A DNA stretch of 23,551 nt from IMG/VR virus record IMGVR_UViG_3300021962_000669, positions 1 to 23,551 of that record. The stretch is one strand, 5' to 3'. The stretch is from a virus. Under the pieces are notes generated by a model. It saw only the letters and a program-made list of their open reading frames with translations. It was not told the DNA's origin and did not search any database. The position numbers were made by a program, and so were the translations under genes. The stretch's first letter is position 1. Each line of letters opens with the position of its first letter. Below, piece after piece: positions 1-8,505 of the stretch.

Positions 1-531
1 AACTTGATACCAAACAAGTTTCCTAAAATTGAGAATGACCATCCTCGTTTATTGATACCTTTCTTTGATAAAAATAATAAAATGTTTGCATTTCAAGGTC
101 GTGCATTTGGTAAAGAAACCCCTAAATACATAACGATTCGTTTAGATGACAAACAGAAAAAAATATTTGGGCTTGATCGTCTAAACAAATCAAAACATAT
201 ATACATAGTAGAAGGACCAATCGACAGTCTTTTTATCGACAACTGCATTGCAATGGCTGGTGCAGATTTAGAACTTGATTATGACAAAGACAAATGTACA
301 GTTATCTTCGATAACGAACCTAGAAACACAGAGATACTAAAACGAATGAATAAAGTAATTGATCAAGGCTATTCTATCTTTATTTGGCCAAGTGAGATTA
401 CACAAGAAAAAGATATTAACGATTTAGTGTTATCTGGTTATACAAAACAAAAAATTCAAAAACTTATCAATGACAATACCTATTCTGGTTTGTCAGCAAA
501 ACAACAATTTATTAACTGGAAAAAGAAGTAG
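1..531 (+). CDS. 61: DNA primase, T4 gp61-like (5'-truncated)
   Basis: This is the C-terminal part of a T4 gp61-type primase, which makes RNA primers for lagging-strand synthesis with the gp41 helicase. The frame is open to the window edge, so the true start lies upstream; the TTG at base 4 is only an internal codon. Counting residues from that codon, the Toprim core is visible: IYIVEGPIDSLF at 66-77 (catalytic Glu70), then the acidic FDNE at 102-105 (Asp103, Glu105) and KDIND near 136-140. The N-terminal zinc-binding part would be upstream. It ends 8 bases before nrdA, whose GGAG-type ribosome site lies in the gap, so the two genes are probably co-transcribed. Toprim assignment is strong; gp61 rather than another phage primase rests on the overall pattern and T4-like context. 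Confidence 0.8.
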   Translation, partial: NLIPNKFPKIENDHPRLLIPFFDKNNKMFAFQGRAFGKETPKYITIRLDDKQKKIFGLDRLNKSKHIYIVEGPIDSLFIDNCIAMAGADLELDYDKDKCTVIFDNEPRNTEILKRMNKVIDQGYSIFIWPSEITQEKDINDLVLSGYTKQKIQKLINDNTYSGLSAKQQFINWKKK

Positions 532-539
532 GAGAAAGA

Positions 540-2846
540 ATGGCAGATGAAATCTATGTCGTCAAGCGTAACGGAAGAGGAAAAGAAAAATTAGACATTA
601 ATAAAATACATGATATGATGCAACACGCCTGTGATGGTATATCAGGAGTGTCTTCATCACAAGTACAAATGACATCTGGTTTACAATTTGCAGATGGCAT
701 GACCACAGATGACATTCAACAAATATTAATTCGTTCTGCTTCAGATTTAATTTCATTAGATACACCAAACTATCAGTATGTCGCTGCCAGACTGTTACTT
801 TTTAGTTTAAGAAAATCTTTATTTGGTAGATTATGGGATCATCCTAAACTTGCAAAACAAATTGACATAGGTATTGAAAGAGGTATCTATGATCCTCAAA
901 TTAAAGAATGGTATTCAGAATCAGAAATTGATCGAATGGATCAATGGGTAGACCATGAAAGAGATTTTCTATTTACCTATGCAGGTCTTCGACAAGTCAT
1001 TGACAAGTATCTAGTACAAGACAGAAGCTCAGGTCAAATTTTTGAAACACCACAATTTATGTACATGTTAATTGCAGCCACACTGTTTGCACATTATCCA
1101 AAAGAAACGAGAATGAATTATGTTAAAAGATATTATAATGCTATATCGAAACACTTTATTAATATTCCTACTCCTATTATGGCAGGTGTTCGTACTCCTC
1201 TCCGTCAGTATGCTTCGTGTGTGTTGGTGGACAGTGATGATACTCTTGGTTCAATTTTTAGTTCCGATATGGCGATTGGTAGGTATGTTGCCCAGCGTGC
1301 AGGTATTGGAATCAATGCAGGCCGTATCAGAGGTATTAATAGTAAAATTCGTGGTGGTGAAGTTCAGCATACGGGAGTCATACCTTTTCTTAAAAAGTTT
1401 GAAGCAACCGTTAAATGTTGCACACAGAATGGTGTTCGTGGTGGTAGTGCGACTGTTCATTTCCCTATTTGGCACCAAGAAATAGAAGACATTATTGTAT
1501 TAAAGAACAATAAGGGCACCGAAGATAACAGAGTTAGAAAACTTGACTATTCTATTCAGATATCTAAATTATTCTACTCCAGGTTCATTAAAAACGAAGA
1601 AATCACCCTATTTTCACCACATGATGTGCCTGAACTCTATGAGGCATGGGGTACACCAGAGTTTGATGAGATATATGAAAAGGCAGAAAGAAAGACATCT
1701 GTAACAAAGAAAAGAATTAAAGCATATGATTTATTCATGGACATTCTCAAAGAACGAGCAGAAACAGGTCGTATCTATATTATGAATATTGACCACTGTA
1801 ATGATCATAGTTCTTTTAAAGATAGAGTTTATATGTCAAACTTATGCCAAGAGATTACTTTACCAACTGATCCTATTGATCATATCGATGGTGATGGTGA
1901 GATTGCATTGTGTATTTTAAGTGCAATCAATATTGGTAAAATGAATAGTCCAGAAATGATGGAAGAATATTGTGACTTGGCAGTTCGTGGTTTAGAAGAA
2001 CTGATTGATCATCAAAACTATCCTGTTGAAGCTGCAAAGAAATCTACTTTGGCAAGACGTTCATTGGGTATTGGTTATATTGGATTGGCACACTTTCTGG
2101 CAAAGAATGGTGTGAAGTATGATGATCCAGAAGCATGGAAATTAGTTGATGAATACACAGAGGCATTTCAATATTATCTATTACATACATCAAAAGAAAT
2201 TGCAAAAGAAAAAGGTAAATGTGAATACTTTGAAAGAACAAAATATGCAGATGGTATTCTACCAATTGACACATACAAAAAAGATGTAGATAATTTAGTT
2301 AAAAGAAAACTATCTTATGATTGGGATGGTTTAAGAAAAGAAATTAAGAAACATGGTTTAAGACATTCAACATTAACAGCACAGATGCCAAGTGAATCAT
2401 CGAGTGTTGTTTGTAATGAAACAAATGGCATTGAACCACCAAGAGATTTTCTATCAGTAAAGAAGTCAAAGAAAGGTCCATTGAAACAGATTGTACCAAG
2501 TTTTCCTAGATTGAGAAACAACTATACTTTACTATGGGATATGAAATCAAACGAAGGTTATATTAATATTGTTGCAGTCATGCAGAAATACTTTGATCAA
2601 TCTATCTCAGGCAACTGGTCATACAATCCAGAAAACTATGAGAACAACGAAGTACCATTATCTGTTATGGCAAAAGATTTATTGACAACTTATAAACTCG
2701 GTTGGAAAACAAGTTATTATCAAAATACATATGATGCCAAGAAAGATGCTGATGAACCTCAACACAACATTGGATGGCATGATGCTGTACCTGAAACAAC
2801 TGATACACCAACTGATGAAGCAGACTGTGAGGCTTGTGCTATTTAA
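540..2846 (+). CDS. nrdA: ribonucleoside-diphosphate reductase alpha subunit, class Ia
   Basis: This is the large subunit of aerobic ribonucleotide reductase, which reduces NDPs to dNDPs for phage DNA synthesis. At 768 residues it is full length. An ATP-cone (YVVKRNGRGKEKLDI, residues 6-20) opens the protein, so allosteric activity control may be retained. The catalytic set is present: Cys227 in SCVLVD, Asn434-Cys436-Glu438 in NLCQEITLPT, Cys458 in ALCILSAIN, and the radical-transfer pair Tyr726-Tyr727 in SYYQNTYD. The tail CEACAI carries the redox pair Cys763/Cys766 that thioredoxin or glutaredoxin re-reduces. The ATG follows GGAG (532-535). Its stop overlaps the next ATG by one base. Codons 201-316 differ in codon choice from the rest of the gene (see findings). 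Confidence 0.97.
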   Translation: MADEIYVVKRNGRGKEKLDINKIHDMMQHACDGISGVSSSQVQMTSGLQFADGMTTDDIQQILIRSASDLISLDTPNYQYVAARLLLFSLRKSLFGRLWDHPKLAKQIDIGIERGIYDPQIKEWYSESEIDRMDQWVDHERDFLFTYAGLRQVIDKYLVQDRSSGQIFETPQFMYMLIAATLFAHYPKETRMNYVKRYYNAISKHFINIPTPIMAGVRTPLRQYASCVLVDSDDTLGSIFSSDMAIGRYVAQRAGIGINAGRIRGINSKIRGGEVQHTGVIPFLKKFEATVKCCTQNGVRGGSATVHFPIWHQEIEDIIVLKNNKGTEDNRVRKLDYSIQISKLFYSRFIKNEEITLFSPHDVPELYEAWGTPEFDEIYEKAERKTSVTKKRIKAYDLFMDILKERAETGRIYIMNIDHCNDHSSFKDRVYMSNLCQEITLPTDPIDHIDGDGEIALCILSAINIGKMNSPEMMEEYCDLAVRGLEELIDHQNYPVEAAKKSTLARRSLGIGYIGLAHFLAKNGVKYDDPEAWKLVDEYTEAFQYYLLHTSKEIAKEKGKCEYFERTKYADGILPIDTYKKDVDNLVKRKLSYDWDGLRKEIKKHGLRHSTLTAQMPSESSSVVCNETNGIEPPRDFLSVKKSKKGPLKQIVPSFPRLRNNYTLLWDMKSNEGYINIVAVMQKYFDQSISGNWSYNPENYENNEVPLSVMAKDLLTTYKLGWKTSYYQNTYDAKKDADEPQHNIGWHDAVPETTDTPTDEADCEACAI

Positions 2847-3439
2847 TGTTAATGACTGATTCGACAGTATGGCAAGAATTAGAACGAGAAGACTTGTGGG
2901 TCTATGATAAACTTATTCTATCTAAAAAGTTAGGATATAATTGTGGTCCTGCAGAAGTGCCAGTACCAAAACCTGGTTATTATATTGTACGACCTATTAC
3001 AAATCTTGCTGGATTAGGACTAGGTGCAACAAAACAATGGATAGAAGATGACACAAGTCACATACCTCCAGGATATTTTTGGTGTGAATGGTTTGATGGT
3101 CAACATTTAAGTATTGATTATGAAAATGGTAAATGTAAATTATCAGTGGTGGGTCATCGTTCATCAACTGATTTAACAAAATGGGATAGATGGGAAAAAG
3201 TAAATTACTATATGGATTTTCCTACTGTTCTATGGAAGTTTCTTAGATATCCAATTGTGAACTGTGAGTTCATTGGAGGTAAATTAATCGAGGTTCACTT
3301 TAGAGGTAATTCTGATTTTAGACATGGAAACAGTGAGTATATACCAGTGTGGGAAGGACAAGATATAAATCCACCAGAAGGATATACATACATAGAAGAC
3401 GAAGATATACACGGAAGAATAGGAGCATATATTAAATGA
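2846..3439 (+). CDS. unknown protein between nrdA and nrdB, possibly ATP-grasp-like
   Basis: This protein has 197 residues if it starts at the ATG fused to the nrdA stop (TAATG); an in-frame TTG 12 bases upstream is less likely. I do not recognise the family with certainty. The N-terminal half has GYYIVRPITNLAGLGLGA, which resembles the nucleotide-binding strand and glycine-rich loop of ATP-grasp enzymes. The C-terminal half has NCEFIGGKLIEVHFRGN, resembling the metal- and ATP-binding E...EVH.R.N strand pair of the same fold. If so it would ligate a carboxylate to an amine or thiol, substrate unknown. It overlaps nrdB by ATGA, so the three genes form one translationally coupled unit. The ATP-grasp reading is inference from motifs; a fold comparison would decide. 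Confidence 0.85.
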   Translation: MLMTDSTVWQELEREDLWVYDKLILSKKLGYNCGPAEVPVPKPGYYIVRPITNLAGLGLGATKQWIEDDTSHIPPGYFWCEWFDGQHLSIDYENGKCKLSVVGHRSSTDLTKWDRWEKVNYYMDFPTVLWKFLRYPIVNCEFIGGKLIEVHFRGNSDFRHGNSEYIPVWEGQDINPPEGYTYIEDEDIHGRIGAYIK

Positions 3440-4536
3440 GTAGTGTGTTTAACAGGAGTGAGGTTGACTTTACAAAACAACCAATGTTTTTTGGTGAAGA
3501 CCAGAATACACAACGTTATGATCAATTCAAATATCCGATATTTGATAAACTAACACAACAACAATTAGGTTACTTTTGGAGACCTGAAGAAGTTTCATTA
3601 CAAAAAGATAGAAATGATTTTCTCACATTAAGAGAAGAACAAAAACATATCTTTACATCTAATTTAAGATATCAAACTCTTTTAGATTCTGTACAAGGTA
3701 GAGGTCCAGCAATTGCATTTGTACCATTCTGTTCATTACCTGAACTAGAAGGTTGTATGATTGCATGGGATTTCATTGAAACAATTCACAGTCGTTCTTA
3801 CACATACATTATTAAGAATGTATATCCTAATCCTGCAGATGTGTTTGATGATATTCTCAAAGATAAACATATCTTAGAACGTGCAGAAGCTGTTACCAAG
3901 ACATATGATGAACTGATTGAAGCAGGTCATCGATATGCATTAGATGGTGTTGGTTCTACAAAAGAACTCAAAAGAAAATTATGGTTAGCAATGACCAATG
4001 TAAATATCTTAGAAGGTCTGAGATTCTATGTTTCTTTTGCTTGTACTTTTGCATTTGGTGAATTAAAGTTAATGGAAGGTAGTGCAAAGATTGTTTCTTT
4101 TATTGCAAGAGATGAATCATTACACCTACAAATATCTCAAAGAATTATCAATAATTATAGAGAATATGAAAACGATAAAGAGATGTTAGAAGTTATTAAA
4201 GAAGAAGAACAAAGAGTAACCGATATGTATGCAGATGCAGTACAACAAGAAAAAGATTGGGCAAACTATTTGTTTAAAGATGGTTCGATGATTGGTTTGA
4301 ATGATAAACTATTACATAATTTTGTAGAGTTTATGGCAAACAAAAGAATGAAATCTATTGGACTGAAACCTATTTACGATCAACCTGCAAATCAGAATCC
4401 ATTACCATGGACTGATCACTGGTTAAACAGTCGTTCTTTACAAAACGCACCACAAGAAACAGAGATTGAATCTTATGTAATTGGTGGTCTAAAACAAGAT
4501 GTAAAAGAAGATGCCTTTAAGGACTTTGATTTATAA
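3436..4536 (+). CDS. nrdB: ribonucleoside-diphosphate reductase beta subunit, class Ia
   Basis: This is the small, diiron-tyrosyl-radical subunit that supplies the radical to NrdA. At 366 residues it is of normal length. Every key residue is visible: iron ligands Asp84 (LLDS), Glu115 and His118 (ETIHSRSY), Glu193 (ILEGLRFY), Glu227 and His230 (RDESLH). The radical tyrosine is Tyr122, at the same number as in Escherichia coli NrdB. It is therefore an ordinary Tyr/Fe-type R2, not one of the R2c or metal-free variants that lack the Tyr or ligands. The start overlaps the preceding stop by ATGA and its stop overlaps the next ATG. The glutaredoxin that could reduce the holoenzyme is 10 kb downstream. 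Confidence 0.97.
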   Translation: MSSVFNRSEVDFTKQPMFFGEDQNTQRYDQFKYPIFDKLTQQQLGYFWRPEEVSLQKDRNDFLTLREEQKHIFTSNLRYQTLLDSVQGRGPAIAFVPFCSLPELEGCMIAWDFIETIHSRSYTYIIKNVYPNPADVFDDILKDKHILERAEAVTKTYDELIEAGHRYALDGVGSTKELKRKLWLAMTNVNILEGLRFYVSFACTFAFGELKLMEGSAKIVSFIARDESLHLQISQRIINNYREYENDKEMLEVIKEEEQRVTDMYADAVQQEKDWANYLFKDGSMIGLNDKLLHNFVEFMANKRMKSIGLKPIYDQPANQNPLPWTDHWLNSRSLQNAPQETEIESYVIGGLKQDVKEDAFKDFDL

Positions 4537-4679
4537 TGCCTAAAATACACCACGAATGTGAGGAATGTAGTAACGCATATATAGTTATAACAAAAGAAGA
4601 TATTGATGTGCGTTTCTGTCCTCACTGTGGTGAAGTAATTCATATTGAGGAAGAATATGAAGACGATGATGAAGATTAG
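4536..4679 (+). CDS. 47-residue zinc-ribbon protein
   Basis: This is a tiny gene whose ATG overlaps the nrdB stop (TAATG). The product has two CxxC knuckles: Cys8-Cys11 (CEEC) and Cys28-Cys31 (CPHCGE), 16 residues apart, a textbook zinc-ribbon layout. It ends in a strongly acidic tail (EEEYEDDDED). Such mini zinc ribbons bind nucleic acid or protein partners; no more specific role can be read. The fusion to nrdB and the 2-base gap to the nuclease gene support real translation. Confidence 0.75.
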   Translation: MPKIHHECEECSNAYIVITKEDIDVRFCPHCGEVIHIEEEYEDDDED

Positions 4680-4681
4680 TT

Positions 4682-5020
4682 ATGAAAACACAAAGTGCAA
4701 AAGCAAAAGGTAGAAGACTTCAACAAGAGTTTCGTAATCTACTCATAGAGAAGTTGAATATACATCCTGAAGATATTGAAAGTCGTTCAATGGGTGCATC
4801 TGGTGAAGATTTAATTATGGCTAGAGCTGCACGAGAAAAGTTTCCCTATTCAATTGAGTGTAAAAATACCGAAAAATTAAATGTTTGGGCTGCTTACGAA
4901 CAAGCATCATCAAACAAAGGCAATTATGAACCAATTGTCGTAATGAGAAAGAATAATAAAAAGGCATTAGTCGTTGTTGATGCTGAATACTTTGTGAAAT
5001 TACATAAAGATAATGAATAA
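4682..5020 (+). CDS. small PD-(D/E)XK nuclease (resolvase-like)
   Basis: This is a 112-residue protein with the minimal PD-(D/E)XK nuclease core: an N-terminal helix with Glu16 (QQEF), Asp43 in SGEDLIMA, and Glu59-Cys-Lys61 in YSIECKN. A following helix (VWAAYEQA) and a strand with VVMRKNNKKALVVV complete the fold. The size matches small phage Holliday-junction-resolvase-like or VRR-NUC-like enzymes, so a role in recombination or structure-specific DNA cleavage is likely. The exact substrate cannot be read. It starts 2 bases after the zinc-ribbon stop and overlaps the first glycosyltransferase gene by 8 bases. Confidence 0.75.
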   Translation: MKTQSAKAKGRRLQQEFRNLLIEKLNIHPEDIESRSMGASGEDLIMARAAREKFPYSIECKNTEKLNVWAAYEQASSNKGNYEPIVVMRKNNKKALVVVDAEYFVKLHKDNE

Positions 5021-5681
5021 AACATTTATAACAGGAGTTGATACTTCACACGAATGGTTATTAAAGTGGTGGTATAAAAAATTAGTTGCAAACAATCCTG
5101 ATACTCATGTCACTATTTGCGATTTTGGTATGTCAGAAAATGTTCGTGTTTGGGCAAAAACAAATGCTGATCATTTTGTATCATATCCTAAACATCCTCA
5201 AAACGCATGGTTTTATAAGACACAATGTTTGTTAGACAGCCCATATGAATATACTTGTTGGATTGATGTTGATTGTGAGATACATAAAAATATACAAGAT
5301 GTATTTGATTATGCACAACCTAATAAAATATGTCTAACAAAGGATTGGGTAAGAGAAGGTGCAAGAACAAATCAAACTTGGTGGGCAACAGGATTTAATC
5401 TCATTAAAGGTTATTCTGATTTGTTATATGATTGGCACAGTATTTTAAAACAAGCAAAAGTTCGTGGCGACCAAGAAGCATTACATGAATTGATGATGAA
5501 TAATCCTGTGCGAAATAAAGAAGTCATTGAATTACCACAAATTTATCAATGGTTGAGAATCTCATTACAACAAGGAAAAGACACACCCGATAAACGAGTG
5601 ACACACTGGACAGGTCCTGTCGGTAAAAATCACATTAAAGAAAGGTTGATGAATGAAGACGATATCAATTTTAACACCTAG
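5013..5681 (+). CDS. GT-A glycosyltransferase (GT8-like)
   Basis: This 222-residue protein has the marks of a metal-dependent GT-A sugar transferase. TCWIDVDCEI (81-90) carries the DxD motif Asp85-Val-Asp87 that holds Mn2+ and the nucleotide sugar. GDQEAL at 152-157 and the late HWTGPVGK (198-205), whose His198 would be the third metal ligand, are typical of GT8-like families. There is no signal peptide, so it acts in the cytoplasm. It is the first gene of the sugar cassette and overlaps both neighbours (8 and 29 bases). Acceptor and donor are unknown; candidates are a phage DNA base, a virion protein or a host surface glycan. Confidence 0.75.
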   Translation: MNKTFITGVDTSHEWLLKWWYKKLVANNPDTHVTICDFGMSENVRVWAKTNADHFVSYPKHPQNAWFYKTQCLLDSPYEYTCWIDVDCEIHKNIQDVFDYAQPNKICLTKDWVREGARTNQTWWATGFNLIKGYSDLLYDWHSILKQAKVRGDQEALHELMMNNPVRNKEVIELPQIYQWLRISLQQGKDTPDKRVTHWTGPVGKNHIKERLMNEDDINFNT

Positions 5682-6381
5682 TCGCAATCGACCACAAAGA
5701 CTAGATACATTTGTTCGGTCTATCTATGAAACTGCTGATAAACCTGAACGAATTGAAATACTAAACTATATTGACAGTGATGATCCTGCAATTAATGAAT
5801 ATAAAAAATATGAAGATACTTATGTCAGTGAAATGTATGAATTATTAAACTTTAGAAATTTATACGGACCACCAATGTCTGTATCTAAATCATGGAATGA
5901 AGTAGCAAAGTTATCATTAGGTGATATATTAATTATGGGCAACGATGATTTAATTTATCGTACAAAGTATTGGGATACAACATTAGAAAACGAATTAAGA
6001 AAATATCCAGACAATGTATATTGCGCTTGGTTTGAAGATAAAATCAATGGCCCAAAACACTGTGCCTTTCCTATCATCAGTCGAACATGGTATGACACAG
6101 TAGGATATTTTGCACCTGGTGTATTTAACTTTGGTTATAATGATACATGGGTTTTTGATATTGCAAAGAAAGTTGGTCGAACACATTTTATTAAAGATGT
6201 TGTTGTAGAACATATGCATTTTAGTAAACAAAAGGCAGAGTTTGATGATACCTATGCAAGAAATAGAACACAAGAAAAAGGTAATCTCTATACAAAAGAT
6301 AAGATTATCTTTGAAGAAACAGATAAATTAAGACAAGAAGACGCAGACAAATTAAAAGATATAATTAAAAAAAGTTGGTAA
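5653..6381 (+). CDS. GT2-family glycosyltransferase
   Basis: This is a 242-residue GT-A fold protein. It opens with ISILTPSRNRP (4-14), the classical first strand and loop of GT2 enzymes that contacts the nucleotide. The metal-binding acidic motif is MGNDDL (95-100, Asp98/Asp99), and EHMHF (186-190) is a plausible late His ligand. The start lies 29 bases inside the upstream glycosyltransferase gene, which suggests translational coupling. Its stop overlaps the next ATG (TAATG). Donor and acceptor cannot be inferred from sequence. Confidence 0.75.
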   Translation: MKTISILTPSRNRPQRLDTFVRSIYETADKPERIEILNYIDSDDPAINEYKKYEDTYVSEMYELLNFRNLYGPPMSVSKSWNEVAKLSLGDILIMGNDDLIYRTKYWDTTLENELRKYPDNVYCAWFEDKINGPKHCAFPIISRTWYDTVGYFAPGVFNFGYNDTWVFDIAKKVGRTHFIKDVVVEHMHFSKQKAEFDDTYARNRTQEKGNLYTKDKIIFEETDKLRQEDADKLKDIIKKSW

Positions 6382-7172
6382 TGTATAGAATTGCAATATA
6401 TAGAATACACTATGGATTAGATTTCTTAGAACAATCTGTTAAATCAATTATCAATGATGTTGATTGGGTTTATATTTTTCATTCATCACAACCTTGGTCA
6501 AAAAGACAATCATTATCTTATCTAGGTGAACATATCAAATTACCTAAATTAGAAGAAAATGTTGAATCTTTTATTGATCAAAAATTTGATAATAAAATAA
6601 CATATATTGCAAAAGAATATGATACACCGGATAATCAATATGCAAATATGTATCATTACATTAGACGACATTATCATAGTCAACACCCACAAACTTTAAT
6701 GATGGAACCTGATATGGTATTTGCACCAGGTGATGCAAAGAAATTATTAGAATATAAAGGTGATCATGTGAGTACAAAACAAATTGAATTATGGAAAGGT
6801 ATGCATCATCGAGTTCCACAAAGAGATAGAGTGGGGCCAACATTGTGGAATGTTCCATTTGATCATACATTAAAAGGAACACATTCAGAAATTAATGTTC
6901 ACCCCACAATACAGAATTATAATTTTGGGTTTTGTTTATCAGAAAAGATAATGTTATATAAACATCTTGTTGCCATTATGGGTTCACAAGATATAAAAGA
7001 TTCTATACCAAGTGAAAGATGGTATGAAGATAAGTGGTTAAATTGGAAACCAGAAACTACTGATTTAGAAATATCAGAAAAATTTAAACACTACATAAAA
7101 CAAATAGTAAAGTTTGACCCACCGTCAGATATATTGGAGTACATGAATGGTTTTGAGAATAAAGGAATATAA
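6381..7172 (+). CDS. probable GT-A-like glycosyltransferase, family unclear
   Basis: This protein has 263 residues from the ATG fused to the preceding stop; an in-frame TTG 6 bases upstream is unnecessary. The opening MYRIAIYRIHYGLDFL with a following helix and VDWVYIFHSS looks like a GT-A first half. MMEPDMVFAPGDA (107-119) sits where the DxD-type metal site should be, with Glu109/Asp111. The C-terminal part (PPSDILEYM) is not recognisable. It lies between a clear glycosyltransferase and the radical SAM gene with 1- and 26-base overlaps. I read it as a third, divergent sugar transferase; the family evidence is weaker than for the two upstream genes. Confidence 0.6.
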   Translation: MYRIAIYRIHYGLDFLEQSVKSIINDVDWVYIFHSSQPWSKRQSLSYLGEHIKLPKLEENVESFIDQKFDNKITYIAKEYDTPDNQYANMYHYIRRHYHSQHPQTLMMEPDMVFAPGDAKKLLEYKGDHVSTKQIELWKGMHHRVPQRDRVGPTLWNVPFDHTLKGTHSEINVHPTIQNYNFGFCLSEKIMLYKHLVAIMGSQDIKDSIPSERWYEDKWLNWKPETTDLEISEKFKHYIKQIVKFDPPSDILEYMNGFENKGI

Positions 7173-8505
7173 CGAAGTAAGAATTATAGACCAAGAACAA
7201 GTCACAATTGGTCTATATGAAAAAGAAGGACAATATGTCATTCATCGATTTGCAGCCAGAGGAAAGATTAATAACTTTGTTGCAAACTATGAGTTCATTG
7301 ATAATAACAATGTATCTCACTTAAAACCTATTGATTTAGAACACGGTAATAAAATATTAGACAGAGTTGAACAAGGTATAAAATATTCAAACATCTTTAT
7401 TTTCTATGATGAAAAATCATCTGATACTAAACTACCTGATGAGAAAAGTGCGGAGGAACATAAGTTCACATCAACAGGTATTAAGTTCTGGCGTCACCAA
7501 GAACAAATGTTTAATTATAAGAATGGTGATCCCAATACAATTATTTCTACTCACATATCTCCCGAAGGTGCTTGCAATTTAAAATGTCCATATTGTAGTG
7601 TGACATATAGAGATACACATAGTCGTATACCAATGGAGATTATTCAGGACTATGTAACAAAATTAAAGACGAGAGGCTTAAAGGCAGTCATATTAACAGG
7701 TGGTGGAGAACCAACCGCATATAAACATTTTAATGAATTAGTGCGTTGGTTGAAATCACAAGACTTATCAGTTGCATTAATTACGAATGGTTCTGAACAA
7801 TATTGGAAACGCATTGACGAAGATGTGTGTAAAATGTTTTCATGGGTTCGTGTTTCAATTAATGTATTTAAAGATTGGGATACAAGAATAGGGTTGCCTT
7901 TAGAAAAATTTGATACAGAGAAAACAGTGATTGGTTGTTCTATGGTTTATACAGTTGAACATGAACTATCGGAAGAAGTCATGGCAGATAGAGTTGGATT
8001 ATTAAATAAAGTTTCTAAAGTAGCAGATAAGTGTGGTGCAAAATATATTCGTATGTTGCCGAACTGTTTATTAGAACAAGAACATTTAATACGTCAACAT
8101 AAATCATTAGACAATGTTTTAGCACAAATTAATGATACAAGATTCTTTCATCAATATAAAATACATGGTGCTCCAAAGTGTGATACTTGTCATCAATCAT
8201 ACTTTAGACCATATCTAAGTGAAGAAATACACAAAGAAACAGGTGTTGCAGGAACAGTTTATCCTTGTGATAGTGTTGTTTTAAATGATACTTATCAGTT
8301 CTTTGCTGAAGAATATCAACTATGTCATGCAAGTGACATCTTAGATTACTTAGATAAAAAGATTAAACCAAAGTTTGATCCAAGAGAAAGATGTAAAGGC
8401 TGTGTCTTTACTGAAAATGTTAATATGTTAGACGATTGGGTAAATGGTAAAATTGATAGATTTGACGAGTTCAAAGACCCATTAATGCATGAGGAGTTTG
8501 TATGA
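7147..8505 (+). CDS. radical SAM enzyme with C-terminal Cys cluster
   Basis: This is a 452-residue protein. The radical SAM signature is CNLKCPYC, with Cys143, Cys147 and Cys150 holding the 4Fe-4S cluster that cleaves SAM, followed by the SAM-binding GGGEPT at 185-190. About 130 residues of unrecognised beta-rich sequence precede this core. The C-terminal third has Cys345/Cys348, Cys374 (YPC), Cys393 and Cys416/Cys419 (CKGC), resembling the SPASM or twitch auxiliary cluster domains of peptide- and carbohydrate-modifying members. The start lies 26 bases inside the previous gene; no strong ribosome site was seen, so the exact start is less sure. Between glycosyltransferases and a methyltransferase, it probably modifies a sugar or a peptide. 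The substrate is unknown. Confidence 0.85.
   Translation: MVLRIKEYNEVRIIDQEQVTIGLYEKEGQYVIHRFAARGKINNFVANYEFIDNNNVSHLKPIDLEHGNKILDRVEQGIKYSNIFIFYDEKSSDTKLPDEKSAEEHKFTSTGIKFWRHQEQMFNYKNGDPNTIISTHISPEGACNLKCPYCSVTYRDTHSRIPMEIIQDYVTKLKTRGLKAVILTGGGEPTAYKHFNELVRWLKSQDLSVALITNGSEQYWKRIDEDVCKMFSWVRVSINVFKDWDTRIGLPLEKFDTEKTVIGCSMVYTVEHELSEEVMADRVGLLNKVSKVADKCGAKYIRMLPNCLLEQEHLIRQHKSLDNVLAQINDTRFFHQYKIHGAPKCDTCHQSYFRPYLSEEIHKETGVAGTVYPCDSVVLNDTYQFFAEEYQLCHASDILDYLDKKIKPKFDPRERCKGCVFTENVNMLDDWVNGKIDRFDEFKDPLMHEEFV

Noticed and set aside
1120-1485. Second-frame + ORF and antisense ORF (1251-1478) inside nrdA
   Set aside because: They exist because of the codon-usage block in nrdA; products are low-complexity Val/Leu-rich or unremarkable and nrdA is intact across the region.
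8462-8467. TTGACG upstream of the methyltransferase as a sixth leaderless promoter
   Set aside because: No TAnnnT at the right distance, and the gene has a clear GAGGAG ribosome site instead.
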